Source: Halobacillus kuroshimensis DSM 18393 | GTDB lineage: Bacteria > Bacillota > Bacilli > Bacillales > Halobacillaceae | Assembly: GCF_000425705.1 (NCBI RefSeq) | Contig: NZ_AUDY01000009.1 | Coordinates: 186,001 to 250,000, forward strand | Direction: 5' to 3' | Length of the DNA stretch: 64,000 bases | Shown here: piece after piece, positions 52,475-61,769 of the stretch | How the letters are laid out: every line of letters starts with the position of its first letter | Position numbering within the stretch: the stretch's first letter is position 1 | Position numbers and translations under genes: made by a program | The notes under the pieces: model-generated | The model's database searches: none | What the model was told of the DNA's origin: nothing | Seen by the model: only the letters and a program-made list of their open reading frames with translations

Positions 52475-52500
52475 CTTTAAACACAATGGTGGTAGGCGAA

Positions 52501-53157
52501 ATGAATAAAAGGAAAAACGAAGAAATTGCGTACGAAAAAATCAAACGGGCCATTATGCTGAAGCGCCTGGTGGCAGGACAGCGAGTAACGGAAGACTGGG
52601 TAAGTAACGAGCTCGAAATGAGCCGCACCCCCATCCGTGCGGCATTCACCAAACTCGAAAATGAGGGATTGATTGAACTTGTTCCACATAGAGGAGCTTT
52701 TGTCTGCAGTCCCTCGGATAAAGAGCTCGAAGATGTGTTTAATCTTCGAATTGTTCTTGAAAGCTATGCGGCAGAGCTGGCTGTTCATCAGATGACCAGT
52801 GAACATTTTCAACAAATGGACCGGCTGCTAGACGAAGAAGTAAAGGCTTATGAGGACAAAGATTACGAGGAATTTCTCCGTATCAACGCCCTCATTCACG
52901 CGTACCCGGCACAAGTGGCGGGGAACAGATTTCTTCTTCAGGAAATCCAAAGGCTGAACCAATGGTCTGACTGTTATTTGATTCTAAGAGACAACTTTTA
53001 TACAACAGCGATGGATGAGGTTCTCTCCGTGCCGGAGCATTTGGAGGTTGTGAAAGCGCTGAAGAAACGCGATGTGGCCGCTTCTAAGAAAGCGATTGAA
53101 GCCCATATGCTGTCCACGCTGACGGATCTCGCGGAACGAACATCCATTTTCAATTGA
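52501..53157 (+). CDS. GntR-family (FCD/FadR) transcriptional regulator
   Basis: A 218-aa DNA-binding protein. An N-terminal winged helix (VTEDWVSNELEMSRTPIRAAFTKLENEGLIEL) precedes an all-helical FCD ligand domain (LRIVLESYAAELA to HMLSTL). ATG 52501 is chosen over ATG 52486, which has no RBS, although the RBS here (GGTAGG) is also weak. First gene of a same-strand run with the aminotransferase 13 bp downstream. Probably a repressor relieved by an operon substrate such as GABA or a guanidino acid. Confidence 0.9.
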   Translation: MNKRKNEEIAYEKIKRAIMLKRLVAGQRVTEDWVSNELEMSRTPIRAAFTKLENEGLIELVPHRGAFVCSPSDKELEDVFNLRIVLESYAAELAVHQMTSEHFQQMDRLLDEEVKAYEDKDYEEFLRINALIHAYPAQVAGNRFLLQEIQRLNQWSDCYLILRDNFYTTAMDEVLSVPEHLEVVKALKKRDVAASKKAIEAHMLSTLTDLAERTSIFN

Positions 53158-53170
53158 AGGGGGAAAAATA

Positions 53171-54520
53171 ATGACAACACACGCGTCCATTCAAACACAG
53201 CTTCCAGGCCCTAAGGCAAGTGAGCTTTTAGAAAGGCGTCACAATATCGTACCGAATGCTGTCAGTTATGGCATCCCGACGTTTGCGGCAAAAGCAGAGG
53301 GAGCGAAGGTGACCGATGTGGATGGCAATACGTTCATCGACTTCGCCGGTGCGATTGGGACGATCAACGTCGGGCACTGTCATCCAACCGTGAAGGCAGC
53401 TCTCCATGATCAGGTTGACCAGTATATCCACACAGGCTTTAACGTGATGATGTATGAACCGTATATTGAACTGGCTGAGAAGCTGGCGGCTCTTGCCCCG
53501 GGCTCACATGATAAAAAAGTGCTCCTGCAGAACAGCGGTGCAGAAGCAGTGGAGAATGCCGTGAAAATTGCACGAAAACATACAGGTAGACAGGCCGTCG
53601 TTACGTTTGAAAATGGCTTCCATGGCCGGACGTTAATGACGATGTCGATGACGAGTAAGGTGAAGCCTTATAAGTTCGGCTTCGGACCTTTTGCTCCGGA
53701 AGTGTATAAGGCACCATTCCCGTATCCATACCGGAAACCGGAAGGGATGACGGAGGAAGAATACAACTTGTTCATGATCGAAGAATTCAAGAAATTCCTT
53801 CTCACAGAAGTCGCACCTGAATCTATCGCAGCCGTCGTTATGGAGCCGGTGCAGGGAGAAGGTGGCTTCATCGTTCCTGAAAAGAGCTTTGTACAGGCGG
53901 TTAAAGGGTTGTGCGAGGAACACGGCATTCTTTTTGTTGCTGACGAGATTCAGACAGGATTTGGCCGGACAGGAAAGTATTTTGCGATTGATCACTATGA
54001 CGTGACGCCGGATTTGATTACCGTATCCAAATCACTAGGAGCCGGAACACCGATCAGCGGGGTCATCGGACGAAGTGAAGTGATGGATGCAGCCGGTGCT
54101 GGTGAGCTCGGTGGTACATACAGCGGGAATCCATTAGGCTGCCGTGCGGCTATTGCGGCAATTGAAGTCATTGAAAATGAGGGATTGAATGAGCGGGCCG
54201 TTCATATCGGAAATGTCGTCAAAGACAGGTTCCATCAGTTATCCGAAGATCTCGATTGTATCGGTGAAATTCGTGGCCTCGGAGCCATGGTGGCTGTAGA
54301 GATCGTAGAAGACAGGGATACGAAGGCACCGGACAAGCTGTTGACTCAGAAAATTATTTCCGAAGCCCAGCATGCAGGACTTCTTGTCTTAGGAGCAGGT
54401 TTGTACGGGAATGTCATCCGCTTCCTGATGCCGCTTGTCATTACAGATGAAGAATTAGACGAAGGATTATCCATTTTAGAAACAGCAATCAAGAACTGCT
54501 CGACACCCCAGCATGTGTAA
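53171..54520 (+). CDS. gabT: 4-aminobutyrate aminotransferase (class III)
   Basis: A 449-aa PLP enzyme that would convert GABA plus 2-oxoglutarate to succinate semialdehyde plus glutamate. Signatures are NSGAEAVENAVKIARKHTGR, FHGRTLM, VADEIQTGFGRTG (the PLP-binding Asp) and the Schiff-base Lys in TVSKSLGAGTPISGV. AGGGGGAA precedes the start. The succinate-semialdehyde dehydrogenase gene follows 14 bp later, fixing the GABA assignment. Related class III enzymes use 5-aminovalerate or putrescine, which remain alternatives. Confidence 0.93.
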   Translation: MTTHASIQTQLPGPKASELLERRHNIVPNAVSYGIPTFAAKAEGAKVTDVDGNTFIDFAGAIGTINVGHCHPTVKAALHDQVDQYIHTGFNVMMYEPYIELAEKLAALAPGSHDKKVLLQNSGAEAVENAVKIARKHTGRQAVVTFENGFHGRTLMTMSMTSKVKPYKFGFGPFAPEVYKAPFPYPYRKPEGMTEEEYNLFMIEEFKKFLLTEVAPESIAAVVMEPVQGEGGFIVPEKSFVQAVKGLCEEHGILFVADEIQTGFGRTGKYFAIDHYDVTPDLITVSKSLGAGTPISGVIGRSEVMDAAGAGELGGTYSGNPLGCRAAIAAIEVIENEGLNERAVHIGNVVKDRFHQLSEDLDCIGEIRGLGAMVAVEIVEDRDTKAPDKLLTQKIISEAQHAGLLVLGAGLYGNVIRFLMPLVITDEELDEGLSILETAIKNCSTPQHV

Positions 54521-54534
54521 AAAGGAGGCTGACT

Positions 54535-55950
54535 ATGAATATCGTAATTGACGGAGAACAGATACAGACAGACAAAACCTTCCCGGTCTATAATCCGATC
54601 AACGGAGAAATCGTTGCTTCTGTACCGGATGCCGGTGAGAAAGAAGCAAAGCAGGCGGTGGAAGCTGCCCATCGTTCCTATCAAGCTTGGAAAAAGACGA
54701 CGGCGGATGAGCGCGCCGATTTTCTAACGAGATGGTTTCAATTGATAGAGGAGCACACCGATGAGCTCGCTGAAATCATGACAAAAGAGCAGGGCAAGCC
54801 GCTGAAGGAAGCCAAGGGCGAGATTGGGTACGCCAACAGTTATATCTCCTGGTATGCCGCTGAAGCAAAGCGAGTGTACGGACAGACCATCCCGGCCTCC
54901 AAGCCTGATAAGCGGATTCTCGTTCAAAAGCAGCCTGTCGGAGTGGTAGCGGCTATTACGCCGTGGAATTTTCCGGCGGCAATGATCACTCGGAAAGTCG
55001 CGCCCGCTATTGCAGCAGGGTGCTCAGTCCTTATTAAACCAGCAGAAGAAACGCCATTAACGGCGATCCGCTTAGTAGAATTGGCTATAGAAGCGGGGGC
55101 GCCTGCAGGGCTGATCAATGTTTTGACCGGTGATGCAGAAACGATCAGTGATGTGTGGCTTTCAGATGCCAGAGTAAGGAAGCTTTCGTTTACAGGATCC
55201 ACAGAAGTCGGGAAGCTGCTTATGAAAAAATCTGCGGAAACGATGAAGCGGGTGTCCCTGGAACTCGGTGGGCAGGCTCCTTTTGTCGTGCTGGCGGATG
55301 CGGATCTTGATAAAGCGGTTGCAGGAGCGGTGGCCTCGAAGTTCAGAAATGCCGGGCAGACGTGCATCTGCTCTAATCGTTTCTTTGTTCATGAATCCAT
55401 CGTTGATGCTTTTACCGACAAATTAAAAGCAGCTGTTGAAGCGCTTAAAGTCGGTGACGGCATGGATCCTGACACAGATATCGGCCCGCTTATCAACCAG
55501 GGGGCTTGCGATAAAGTGGCTCGACATATCGAAGATGCACGCTCCCGAGGGGCAGAAATTGTAACCGGTGGAGCGGACTCAACCTCTAAAGGAAGTCTTA
55601 TCATGCCGCCGACGATTTTGAAAAACGTCGATGAGTCCATGATCTGCATGAAGGAGGAAACGTTCGGTCCCGTCGTACCAATCACATCATTCAGTGATGA
55701 GGAAGAGGCTGTACAACAAGCCAACAATACCCCGTTCGGTCTGGCTGCTTACCTTTTCACAGAAAATATGAGCAAAGCGTTAACCCTCTCGGAAGCGCTG
55801 GAATACGGAATTGTCGGTGTCAATGACGGATCCCCGTCCGCTGCTCAGGCACCTTTCGGAGGATTCAAGGAAAGTGGACTCGGTCGAGAAGGTGGTCCCC
55901 AGGGGATCGAGGAGTATCTGGAAACGAAATACATTTCATTAGGTCTTTAA
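54535..55950 (+). CDS. gabD: Succinate-semialdehyde dehydrogenase [NAD(P)+]
   Basis: A 471-aa aldehyde dehydrogenase of the GabD type, oxidising succinate semialdehyde to succinate. Catalytic Glu in SLELGGQAPFVV, nucleophile Cys in NAGQTCICSNR, NAD fold FTGSTEVGK, and the C-terminal PFGGFKESGLGREGG. Strong AAAGGAGG RBS. Length and motifs are canonical. Coupled to gabT, it completes GABA entry into the TCA cycle. Confidence 0.94.
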   Translation: MNIVIDGEQIQTDKTFPVYNPINGEIVASVPDAGEKEAKQAVEAAHRSYQAWKKTTADERADFLTRWFQLIEEHTDELAEIMTKEQGKPLKEAKGEIGYANSYISWYAAEAKRVYGQTIPASKPDKRILVQKQPVGVVAAITPWNFPAAMITRKVAPAIAAGCSVLIKPAEETPLTAIRLVELAIEAGAPAGLINVLTGDAETISDVWLSDARVRKLSFTGSTEVGKLLMKKSAETMKRVSLELGGQAPFVVLADADLDKAVAGAVASKFRNAGQTCICSNRFFVHESIVDAFTDKLKAAVEALKVGDGMDPDTDIGPLINQGACDKVARHIEDARSRGAEIVTGGADSTSKGSLIMPPTILKNVDESMICMKEETFGPVVPITSFSDEEEAVQQANNTPFGLAAYLFTENMSKALTLSEALEYGIVGVNDGSPSAAQAPFGGFKESGLGREGGPQGIEEYLETKYISLGL

Positions 55951-55972
55951 ATAATAAAAAGGGAGTTTTTTG

Positions 55973-56935
55973 ATGTATAAACCGATTGATTCTTCATTGT
56001 CCCCACGCTTTTGCGGATTGAGCACATTTATGAGATTGGAAGCTGTGAAAACGGAAGAAAACGTTGATTTCGCTGTGCTCGGAGTTCCTTTTGATACGGC
56101 AGTTTCAAACCGGACAGGTCAAAGAGGCGGACCGCAGCATATCCGGAATTCATCCGTGCTGCTGCGCCCGTACAACCCTGATCAGGACATCAATATTTTT
56201 GACTATGCCTCTGGTGTCGATTATGGCGATATCGATGTGATCCCAGGCAACATCCACCGTACATACGACAACATCGTCGAAGGACTGGATCCTCTTCTTG
56301 AGAAATCGGTCACGCCGATCATTTTAGGCGGTGATCATTCGATTTCCCTTGGAAACCTGCGCGCCTTCCATAAAAAATACGGCAAGATGGCGTTTGTTCA
56401 TTTTGACAGCCACGGCGATACGTGGGACAACTATTTTGGTGAAAAGTATATGCACGGGACACCATTCCGGAGAGCGGCGGAAGAAGGGCTGCTGGATATG
56501 GATCGTTCGATACAGATTGGTTTGCGCGGACCTCTTTACGGACCGGAAGACTATAAGGATGCGGAAGACCTCGGCTTTGAAGTCCTGCCGATGAAAAAGG
56601 TCCGCAAAATGGGCTATGAAAAAGTCATTGAGCGCATTCATGAAAAAATCGGGCCGGACCATCCGGTATTTGTCAGCTTCGACATCGATTTTGTGGACCC
56701 GGCTTATGCACCTGGAACAGGAACGCCTGAAGTCGCAGGGCCGACAAGCTTTGAAGCGCTGGAATGTGTGAGAGGCCTGCATGGGCTTAACCTTGTCGGA
56801 TTCGATTTAGTGGAAGTGCTGCCGACGTACGATGCCGGTGATATCACGGCAGGTCTTGCTTCTGCGGTTGGCTTTGAAATGATCAGTCTCGTCGCGATGA
56901 AGAAAAGAGCAGAACAGAAGGCGTTGACCAGATAA
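55973..56935 (+). CDS. Ureohydrolase (agmatinase/guanidinobutyrase family)
   Basis: A 320-aa binuclear-metal (usually Mn) ureohydrolase that splits a guanidino group to urea. Metal ligands lie in GGDHSISLG, HFDSHGDTWD and SFDIDFVDPAYAPGTGTPE. ATG 55973 follows AAAAAGGGAG by 7 bp; the TTG one codon upstream is less likely. Family members include agmatinase, guanidinobutyrase, guanidinopropionase and proclavaminate amidinohydrolase. Lying directly behind gabT-gabD and before a transporter, 4-guanidinobutyrate to GABA plus urea is the most economical reaction. Agmatinase (to putrescine) would need extra steps not encoded here. Confidence 0.88.
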   Translation: MYKPIDSSLSPRFCGLSTFMRLEAVKTEENVDFAVLGVPFDTAVSNRTGQRGGPQHIRNSSVLLRPYNPDQDINIFDYASGVDYGDIDVIPGNIHRTYDNIVEGLDPLLEKSVTPIILGGDHSISLGNLRAFHKKYGKMAFVHFDSHGDTWDNYFGEKYMHGTPFRRAAEEGLLDMDRSIQIGLRGPLYGPEDYKDAEDLGFEVLPMKKVRKMGYEKVIERIHEKIGPDHPVFVSFDIDFVDPAYAPGTGTPEVAGPTSFEALECVRGLHGLNLVGFDLVEVLPTYDAGDITAGLASAVGFEMISLVAMKKRAEQKALTR

Positions 56936-56965
56936 CCACGATTTCTAAACGAAGGGGGAATGCAC

Positions 56966-58354
56966 ATGCACACACCGGAAAAAGTAGAGCAATGGGAGGA
57001 AAAGCGAGCGTCGACGTTTACCAATAATGATTACATAAAATTTATCATTCCGTCCGTTTTTGGCGCCCTGCTTTTCTTAGTGCCCATCAATTACAATGGT
57101 AAAGTGACGATCGGTGTCGGAATTATGGCAGAAGCGCTTCAATCCATCTTTGAGCCATACCTGTATATATTCATGACTGTGATTCTAGCCCTGTCTGCTC
57201 TGGGGGCGGCTTATACAAAAGCCGCCAAACCCAGGTGGATCATGCAGTCGAACTTTCTACAGTCATTGTTTTATATCCATTCTTTCTGGTTGACCATCCG
57301 CACGATGGGGGCCTTATTCGCCATTTGTACGATATTCAAATGGGGCCCGAGCTGGCTGTATGCCGATATTACCGGCGGAACGGTCCTTTATTCCTTGATC
57401 CCCGTTCTGACGACATGGTTTTTGTTTGCCGGTTTACTGATGCCCTTAATGCTGGAGTTTGGCTTAATGGAATTCGTCGGCTCCATCTTCCGGAAAATCA
57501 TGTACCCCCTTTTCAAATTGCCGGGACGCTCCTCCATCGATGCCTTCGCTTCGTGGATGGGAAGCGGAACAGTCGGGGTCCTCATTACCACAAAACAGTA
57601 TGAAGAAGGCTTTTATACCAAACGAGAAGCAGCCGTCATCTCGACCACTTTCTCCGTTGCTTCCATCGCCTTCAGCTTAGTCGTTATTACCTTCATCGGA
57701 CTTGAACACATGTTTGTCCAGTTTTATTTGACCACTGTAGTGGCCGGATTGGCAGCTGCAGTGATATGTCCACGTATCCCTCCTCTATCCAGGAAAAAAG
57801 ATGAATACTATGAGCCCGTTGGAAAACAGATCAGTGAAGCGGTTCCTGAGAACACCTCCAATTTCCAGTGGGGATTGCAGAAAGCATTAGAAAAAGCGCA
57901 GAAAGTCACCGGTTTCAAACAAGTAGCCAGGCAGGGCGTTCAAAATGTCATCGATATCTGGTTCGGCCTGCTGCCCTTAGTGATGGCTCTAGGAACCCTC
58001 GCCTTGATATTAGCCGAATTCACACCTGTATTTACGTACTTGTCCTATCCATTCGTCGGTCTATTGAATCTCCTCCAAATCCCATCCGCCGTAGAGACCG
58101 CACCAGCGATGCTCGTCGGATTTGCGGACATGTTCCTTCCAGCTGTCGTCGGGAGCGGAATTGAAAGTGAGCTCTCCAGATTCGTCATTGCTGCTGTATC
58201 ATTGACTCAGCTGATTTACATGTCTGAAGTCGGCATCCTGCTTATTAAATCGAAAATCCCGGTCGGTATTGTCGACCTTCTTGTGATTTTCCTGCAGCGG
58301 ACGTTGATTACGCTGCCGATTATAGCTGTGATGGCACACGTGTTCTTTTTTTAA
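56966..58354 (+). CDS. YjiH-like membrane protein with nucleoside-recognition (Gate) domains, probable transporter
   Basis: A protein of about 462 aa with about 10-11 TM segments and a cytoplasmic loop (about 270-310). It resembles YjiH proteins, including Gate-type segments FASWMGSGTVGVLITTKQYEEG and ETAPAMLVGFADMFLPAVVGSGIESE. ATG 56966 is 7 bp after AAGGGGGA; the in-frame ATG 56960 is too close. YjiH substrates are poorly defined. The gene order suggests uptake of the guanidino acid or GABA used by the upstream enzymes. Last gene before a terminator. Confidence 0.82.
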   Translation: MHTPEKVEQWEEKRASTFTNNDYIKFIIPSVFGALLFLVPINYNGKVTIGVGIMAEALQSIFEPYLYIFMTVILALSALGAAYTKAAKPRWIMQSNFLQSLFYIHSFWLTIRTMGALFAICTIFKWGPSWLYADITGGTVLYSLIPVLTTWFLFAGLLMPLMLEFGLMEFVGSIFRKIMYPLFKLPGRSSIDAFASWMGSGTVGVLITTKQYEEGFYTKREAAVISTTFSVASIAFSLVVITFIGLEHMFVQFYLTTVVAGLAAAVICPRIPPLSRKKDEYYEPVGKQISEAVPENTSNFQWGLQKALEKAQKVTGFKQVARQGVQNVIDIWFGLLPLVMALGTLALILAEFTPVFTYLSYPFVGLLNLLQIPSAVETAPAMLVGFADMFLPAVVGSGIESELSRFVIAAVSLTQLIYMSEVGILLIKSKIPVGIVDLLVIFLQRTLITLPIIAVMAHVFFF

Positions 58355-58393
58355 GATACTAGATGATTCATTGTAGTAGCAGAGGAAACGAAT

Positions 58394-58443
58394 AAAAAGC
58401 GGGTCGATTTGTTGTTGATAACGAATCGGCCCGCTTTTTTCTT
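58394..58443 (+). terminator. Rho-independent terminator of the guanidino/GABA operon
   Basis: Arms AAAAAGCGGGTCGATT and AATCGGCCCGCTTTTTT pair with one G-G/T interruption; loop about 11-12 nt; long T run. Confidence 0.9.
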
Positions 58444-58531
58444 TTGATTATGGTAAATGAGAGGTTTAGTTCGATCCCATTGATTTATTTGATGGATAAT
58501 TTTGTTAATGGACTTTAGAAGTTCATCACTA

Positions 58532-58642
58532 AAACAAACAAATTCAAACATTTCTTTAGATTAAACGAACAAAAAGTAACATTATTTGTTTATTTATGTT
58601 GATTTACCTTAATTGTAAGCGTATACTTAACACAAACGAACA
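58532..58642. promoter_or_regulatory. Repeated AAAC[AG]AACA motifs, candidate DeoR-family operators
   Basis: AAACAAACA (58532-58540) and AAACGAACA (58563-58571 and 58634-58642) recur upstream of the DeoR-type gene. DeoR/GlpR-family proteins often recognise TTCG/CGAA-containing repeats, so these are plausible autoregulatory sites. A cre-like TTGTAAGCGTATACTT (58613-58628, one mismatch to the 16-nt consensus) lies between them. Confidence 0.45.
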
Positions 58643-58661
58643 TTGGAAGAGGTTGAAGCAC

Positions 58662-59411
58662 ATGATACAAGCAGAAAGACGGTTTGAGATTTTGAAACAT
58701 CTTCACACAGAAGGAGCGGTTTACATTGATCAATTATCCTCCCTGTTTGATGTGTCACCGATGACCATTCGAAGGGATCTTGCTTCGCTCGAAGAAGAAG
58801 GCAGACTCATTCGTTCCCATGGTGGCGCAGTTTTGCCGGAAACATTGACTCAAGAGATACCTTATCAAACGAAGCTGTCCAGTTATACAGCAGAGAAACA
58901 AGAAATAGCTAGAAAAGCAGTCGAACGTATTCCGGAGCATTCCAGAGTGTTATTAGACTCCGGAACAACCAACCTTGAAATCGCTAAGCTCTTAAGCAAA
59001 AGAGATGACCTTTTAATTGTGACCAACGATGCGAAAATATCTATGGAACTCCTCAATTCAGAATGCCAGGTCATATCAACAGGGGGAGAACTCCAGAGAG
59101 GTGTCGGTGCTTTCATCGGTGCCCATGTACAGGAATTTTTGAAACAGATTAAAGTGGATATCGTCTTTATCGGCGCAAATGCTGTTCATCCAACAGAGGG
59201 GATTTCGACTCCTACGCTAGAGAAATCGTACATCAAAAAGCAGATGCTCAAAAATGCGAGTGTCAAATGGGTCGTTGCAGATTACAGTAAATTCAACAAA
59301 CGATCTTTTGCTCACGTATGTGACTTAGAAGAAATCAACGGTATTATCACAGATGGTCAAATAGATAGTAATACAGTCGAAGAATTACAGAAAGTAACCA
59401 ACGTCTATTAA
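58662..59411 (+). CDS. DeoR-family transcriptional regulator
   Basis: A 249-aa sugar-metabolism repressor. The N-terminal HTH is RRFEILKHLHTEGAVYIDQLSSLFDVSPMTIRRDL (key R-R-D-L recognition helix), followed by the EEGRLIRSHGGAV wing. The C-terminal DeoRC sugar-phosphate-binding domain has DSGTTNLEIAKLL and FIGANAV. ATG 58662 with AGAGGTTG is preferred over an ORF beginning far upstream in the operator region. It heads the acid-sugar operon and probably senses a phosphorylated intermediate. Confidence 0.92.
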   Translation: MIQAERRFEILKHLHTEGAVYIDQLSSLFDVSPMTIRRDLASLEEEGRLIRSHGGAVLPETLTQEIPYQTKLSSYTAEKQEIARKAVERIPEHSRVLLDSGTTNLEIAKLLSKRDDLLIVTNDAKISMELLNSECQVISTGGELQRGVGAFIGAHVQEFLKQIKVDIVFIGANAVHPTEGISTPTLEKSYIKKQMLKNASVKWVVADYSKFNKRSFAHVCDLEEINGIITDGQIDSNTVEELQKVTNVY

Positions 59412-59428
59412 ATGAAGGAGGGGTGAGG

Positions 59429-60724
59429 ATGAACAATATTGTTGTGCTTTGTGACGACCTGACTGGAGCCAATGCAACAGGAGTAAAGCTAAATAAAAAA
59501 GGGTTCAAAACGGCAACCATCATTCATGGTCTGCCTGTTCTGGATGCTGGATACCAAGCGATCTGCCTGGACACTGACAGTCGCTATGCTTCAAAGGATC
59601 TGGCAAGAAGCAGGGTGAAAGCAGCCCTTGAGAAGAGTGAACGTGTTGGACAGGGAGGGATTTACAGTAAGCGAATCGATAGTACCTTGAGAGGAAACAT
59701 CGGAACCGAAATGGAGACAATGCTTGAATTCCTCGGCGAGGATGCAGTAGCTGTAGTCGTCTCCTCCTTCCCGGATTCGGCGCGAACCACTATTGGAGGA
59801 TTTTTATTGGTGGACAATATTCCTCTCCAACAAACAGATGTAGCAGCAGACCCCGTTAAGCCTTTAACTACGTCAAAGGTGGAGGAAATCATACGATGTC
59901 AGACGTCCCTGCCAATTACTTCCGTAGGTCTCGATATGGTCATGGGTGATCCGGCTGCATTAAAGAAAAAAATTGATGACGTAAAGCAACATTCGAAAGT
60001 CATTTGTTTCGACGCTGTTACCGATGAGCATATTGAGTCGATTGCGGAAGTTGTCAAAGACATCGACAGTCCTATTCTTGCCGTAGATCCGGGCCCATTC
60101 ACCGCTGCCTATGCAAGTAAGAAGTTGAACCATGTCCGAACGAATGAAAAATATTTAATAACCATAGGCAGCGCCACTTCCCAAACCGGTCTTCAAATTG
60201 ATTATTTCACGCAGAAAACAAATGTTAAACCGATACATGTGGATCCTGCTCGCCTGGCTACTTTTTCAGAAACTTGGGATCAGGAAGTAAATCGGATAGT
60301 CGATATAGCGGGGGAAAGAATTAGGGACAGCGATATTCTGCTCGTGACAACCTATCATCCGGGACAGAAGATGCTGAACCTTTCTCAAATAGCAGAAGAA
60401 GAAGGGACAACGGAAGAAGGACTCGCCAAGAGAATAACAGATGGTCTCGGCGTCATCAGCCGCCGGCTTTTGCAGAGCCATAGTGAATCATTTAAGGGCT
60501 GCTATTTAAGTGGTGGAGATGTAACTGCTTCTGTAGCCTCGATCACTAGAGCACATGGGATTGCCCTAAAAGACGAAATACTACCGCTTGCCGCCTATGG
60601 AAACTTTACAGGAGGCTATCTGGATGGCCTGCCGATAGTCACTAAGGGTGGGATGATTGGGGATAAGAAAGCTTTGTACACTTGTATGAACTATATGATT
60701 TCTTCTACAAAAAACTATAATTAA
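59429..60724 (+). CDS. DUF1537-family four-carbon acid sugar kinase
   Basis: A kinase of about 431 aa for D-threonate, D-erythronate or related acids (DtnK/DenK/OtnK type). N-terminal substrate domain VVLCDDLTGANATGVKL, DTDSRYAS and KRIDSTLRGNIGTE; C-terminal ATP domain with GSATSQT and LSGGDVTASV. ATG 59429 follows AAGGAGGGG; GTG 59423 overlaps that RBS. Established work on this family pairs such kinases with PdxA2-type or Otn enzymes. The partner here is PdxA-like, fitting D-threonate or D-erythronate 4-phosphorylation. Confidence 0.9.
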   Translation: MNNIVVLCDDLTGANATGVKLNKKGFKTATIIHGLPVLDAGYQAICLDTDSRYASKDLARSRVKAALEKSERVGQGGIYSKRIDSTLRGNIGTEMETMLEFLGEDAVAVVVSSFPDSARTTIGGFLLVDNIPLQQTDVAADPVKPLTTSKVEEIIRCQTSLPITSVGLDMVMGDPAALKKKIDDVKQHSKVICFDAVTDEHIESIAEVVKDIDSPILAVDPGPFTAAYASKKLNHVRTNEKYLITIGSATSQTGLQIDYFTQKTNVKPIHVDPARLATFSETWDQEVNRIVDIAGERIRDSDILLVTTYHPGQKMLNLSQIAEEEGTTEEGLAKRITDGLGVISRRLLQSHSESFKGCYLSGGDVTASVASITRAHGIALKDEILPLAAYGNFTGGYLDGLPIVTKGGMIGDKKALYTCMNYMISSTKNYN

Positions 60725-60737
60725 AGGATGATGAGTA

Positions 60738-61745
60738 ATGAAAAATAACCAACCTGTCATAGTAATTCCAATTGGAGACCCTGCTGGTATCGGACCTGAA
60801 ATTGTTATCAAATCCTTAGCAAAGCAGGAAATTTATGATGTATGTAATCCTGTTGTCATTGGTGATCAAGGCGTCCTGAAAGTAATCATGGAATCCATTA
60901 ATACTCACCTGAACCTGAATGTTATCAAACAGACGTCAGAAGCACTTTTTGAAACCGGTACCATCGATCTGATGCATCTCGACAATGTCGACCTCGACAA
61001 GTATGAAATGGGGTCTGTTTCGGGGATGTGCGGGCGTGCTTCCTATGAGTATATTAAAGCAGCTCATGACTTAATTGAGTCTGGAGAAGCTGACGCCATC
61101 TGTACTCCTCCAATAAACAAGGAGTCCCTGCAAGCAGCAGAAGAAGTCCCTTATATTGATCATACAGCGATGCTGTCAGCGTTTACAAAGGCTGATGATC
61201 CGATGACGATGTTTGAAGTGAACGACTTGCGCATCTTTTTCCTTACCCGTCACGTTTCTCTCGCCGATTCCATTCCTATGATGACAAAGGGGCGGGTGGA
61301 AGATTACTTGATTCGTTGTAAGAAAGCTTTGGAGTTGTTGGGGATAGAAGAGCCAAAACTGGCGCTTGCCGGTTTAAATCCCCACTCTGGAGAAGGCGGA
61401 CTGTTTGGGCGCGAAGAGATAGAAGAGCTGAAGCCCGGTTTAGAAGCAGCTCGTGAACAAGGAGTTGATGTGAATGGACCAGTTCCAGCAGACTCTGTTT
61501 TCCATCAGGCTGCAAACGGAAGATATGACGCTGTGCTTTCGTTATATCATGACCAAGGGCACATTGCTGCAAAAATGTACGACTTTGAACGGACTGTATC
61601 TGTGACAAACGGTCTCCCGTACTTGCGCACCTCTGTTGATCATGGGACGGCTTTTGATATTGCCGGTAAAGGAATAGCAAGTCCGGTCAGTATGGTGGAA
61701 GCTATTAAGGCTGCAGCGAAATACACACCATTTTTCAAAAAATAG
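60738..61745 (+). CDS. PdxA2-type 4-phospho-D-threonate/erythronate dehydrogenase
   Basis: A 335-aa PdxA-family NAD-dependent oxidative decarboxylase. Signatures are IPIGDPAGIGPEI, CTPPINKESLQ, the metal-binding YIDHTAML with ARH-like LTRHVSLAD, LNPHSGEGG and the second metal His in SLYHDQGHIAAK. Expected product is dihydroxyacetone phosphate plus CO2. Bacilli make PLP by PdxST and do not need PdxA, which supports a catabolic role. Gene order kinase-dehydrogenase-permease matches known acid-sugar operons. Confidence 0.91.
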   Translation: MKNNQPVIVIPIGDPAGIGPEIVIKSLAKQEIYDVCNPVVIGDQGVLKVIMESINTHLNLNVIKQTSEALFETGTIDLMHLDNVDLDKYEMGSVSGMCGRASYEYIKAAHDLIESGEADAICTPPINKESLQAAEEVPYIDHTAMLSAFTKADDPMTMFEVNDLRIFFLTRHVSLADSIPMMTKGRVEDYLIRCKKALELLGIEEPKLALAGLNPHSGEGGLFGREEIEELKPGLEAAREQGVDVNGPVPADSVFHQAANGRYDAVLSLYHDQGHIAAKMYDFERTVSVTNGLPYLRTSVDHGTAFDIAGKGIASPVSMVEAIKAAAKYTPFFKK

Positions 61746-61769
61746 ATAATAAACATACATTCTCAAAAA

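Larger units (their letters stand above)
52102..52500. other. Intergenic region of about 400 bp between island and GABA operon
   Basis: Contains a 7-bp hairpin ACGGCTG / CAGCCGT (52196-52219) without a T run, a strong terminator (52254-52312), and the promoter/operator region of the GntR gene. No further gene is credible. Confidence 0.6.

Noticed and set aside
60738-61745. Pyridoxal phosphate biosynthesis enzyme PdxA
   Set aside because: The gene sits in an acid-sugar operon and bacilli use PdxST; a catabolic PdxA2-type role is more likely.
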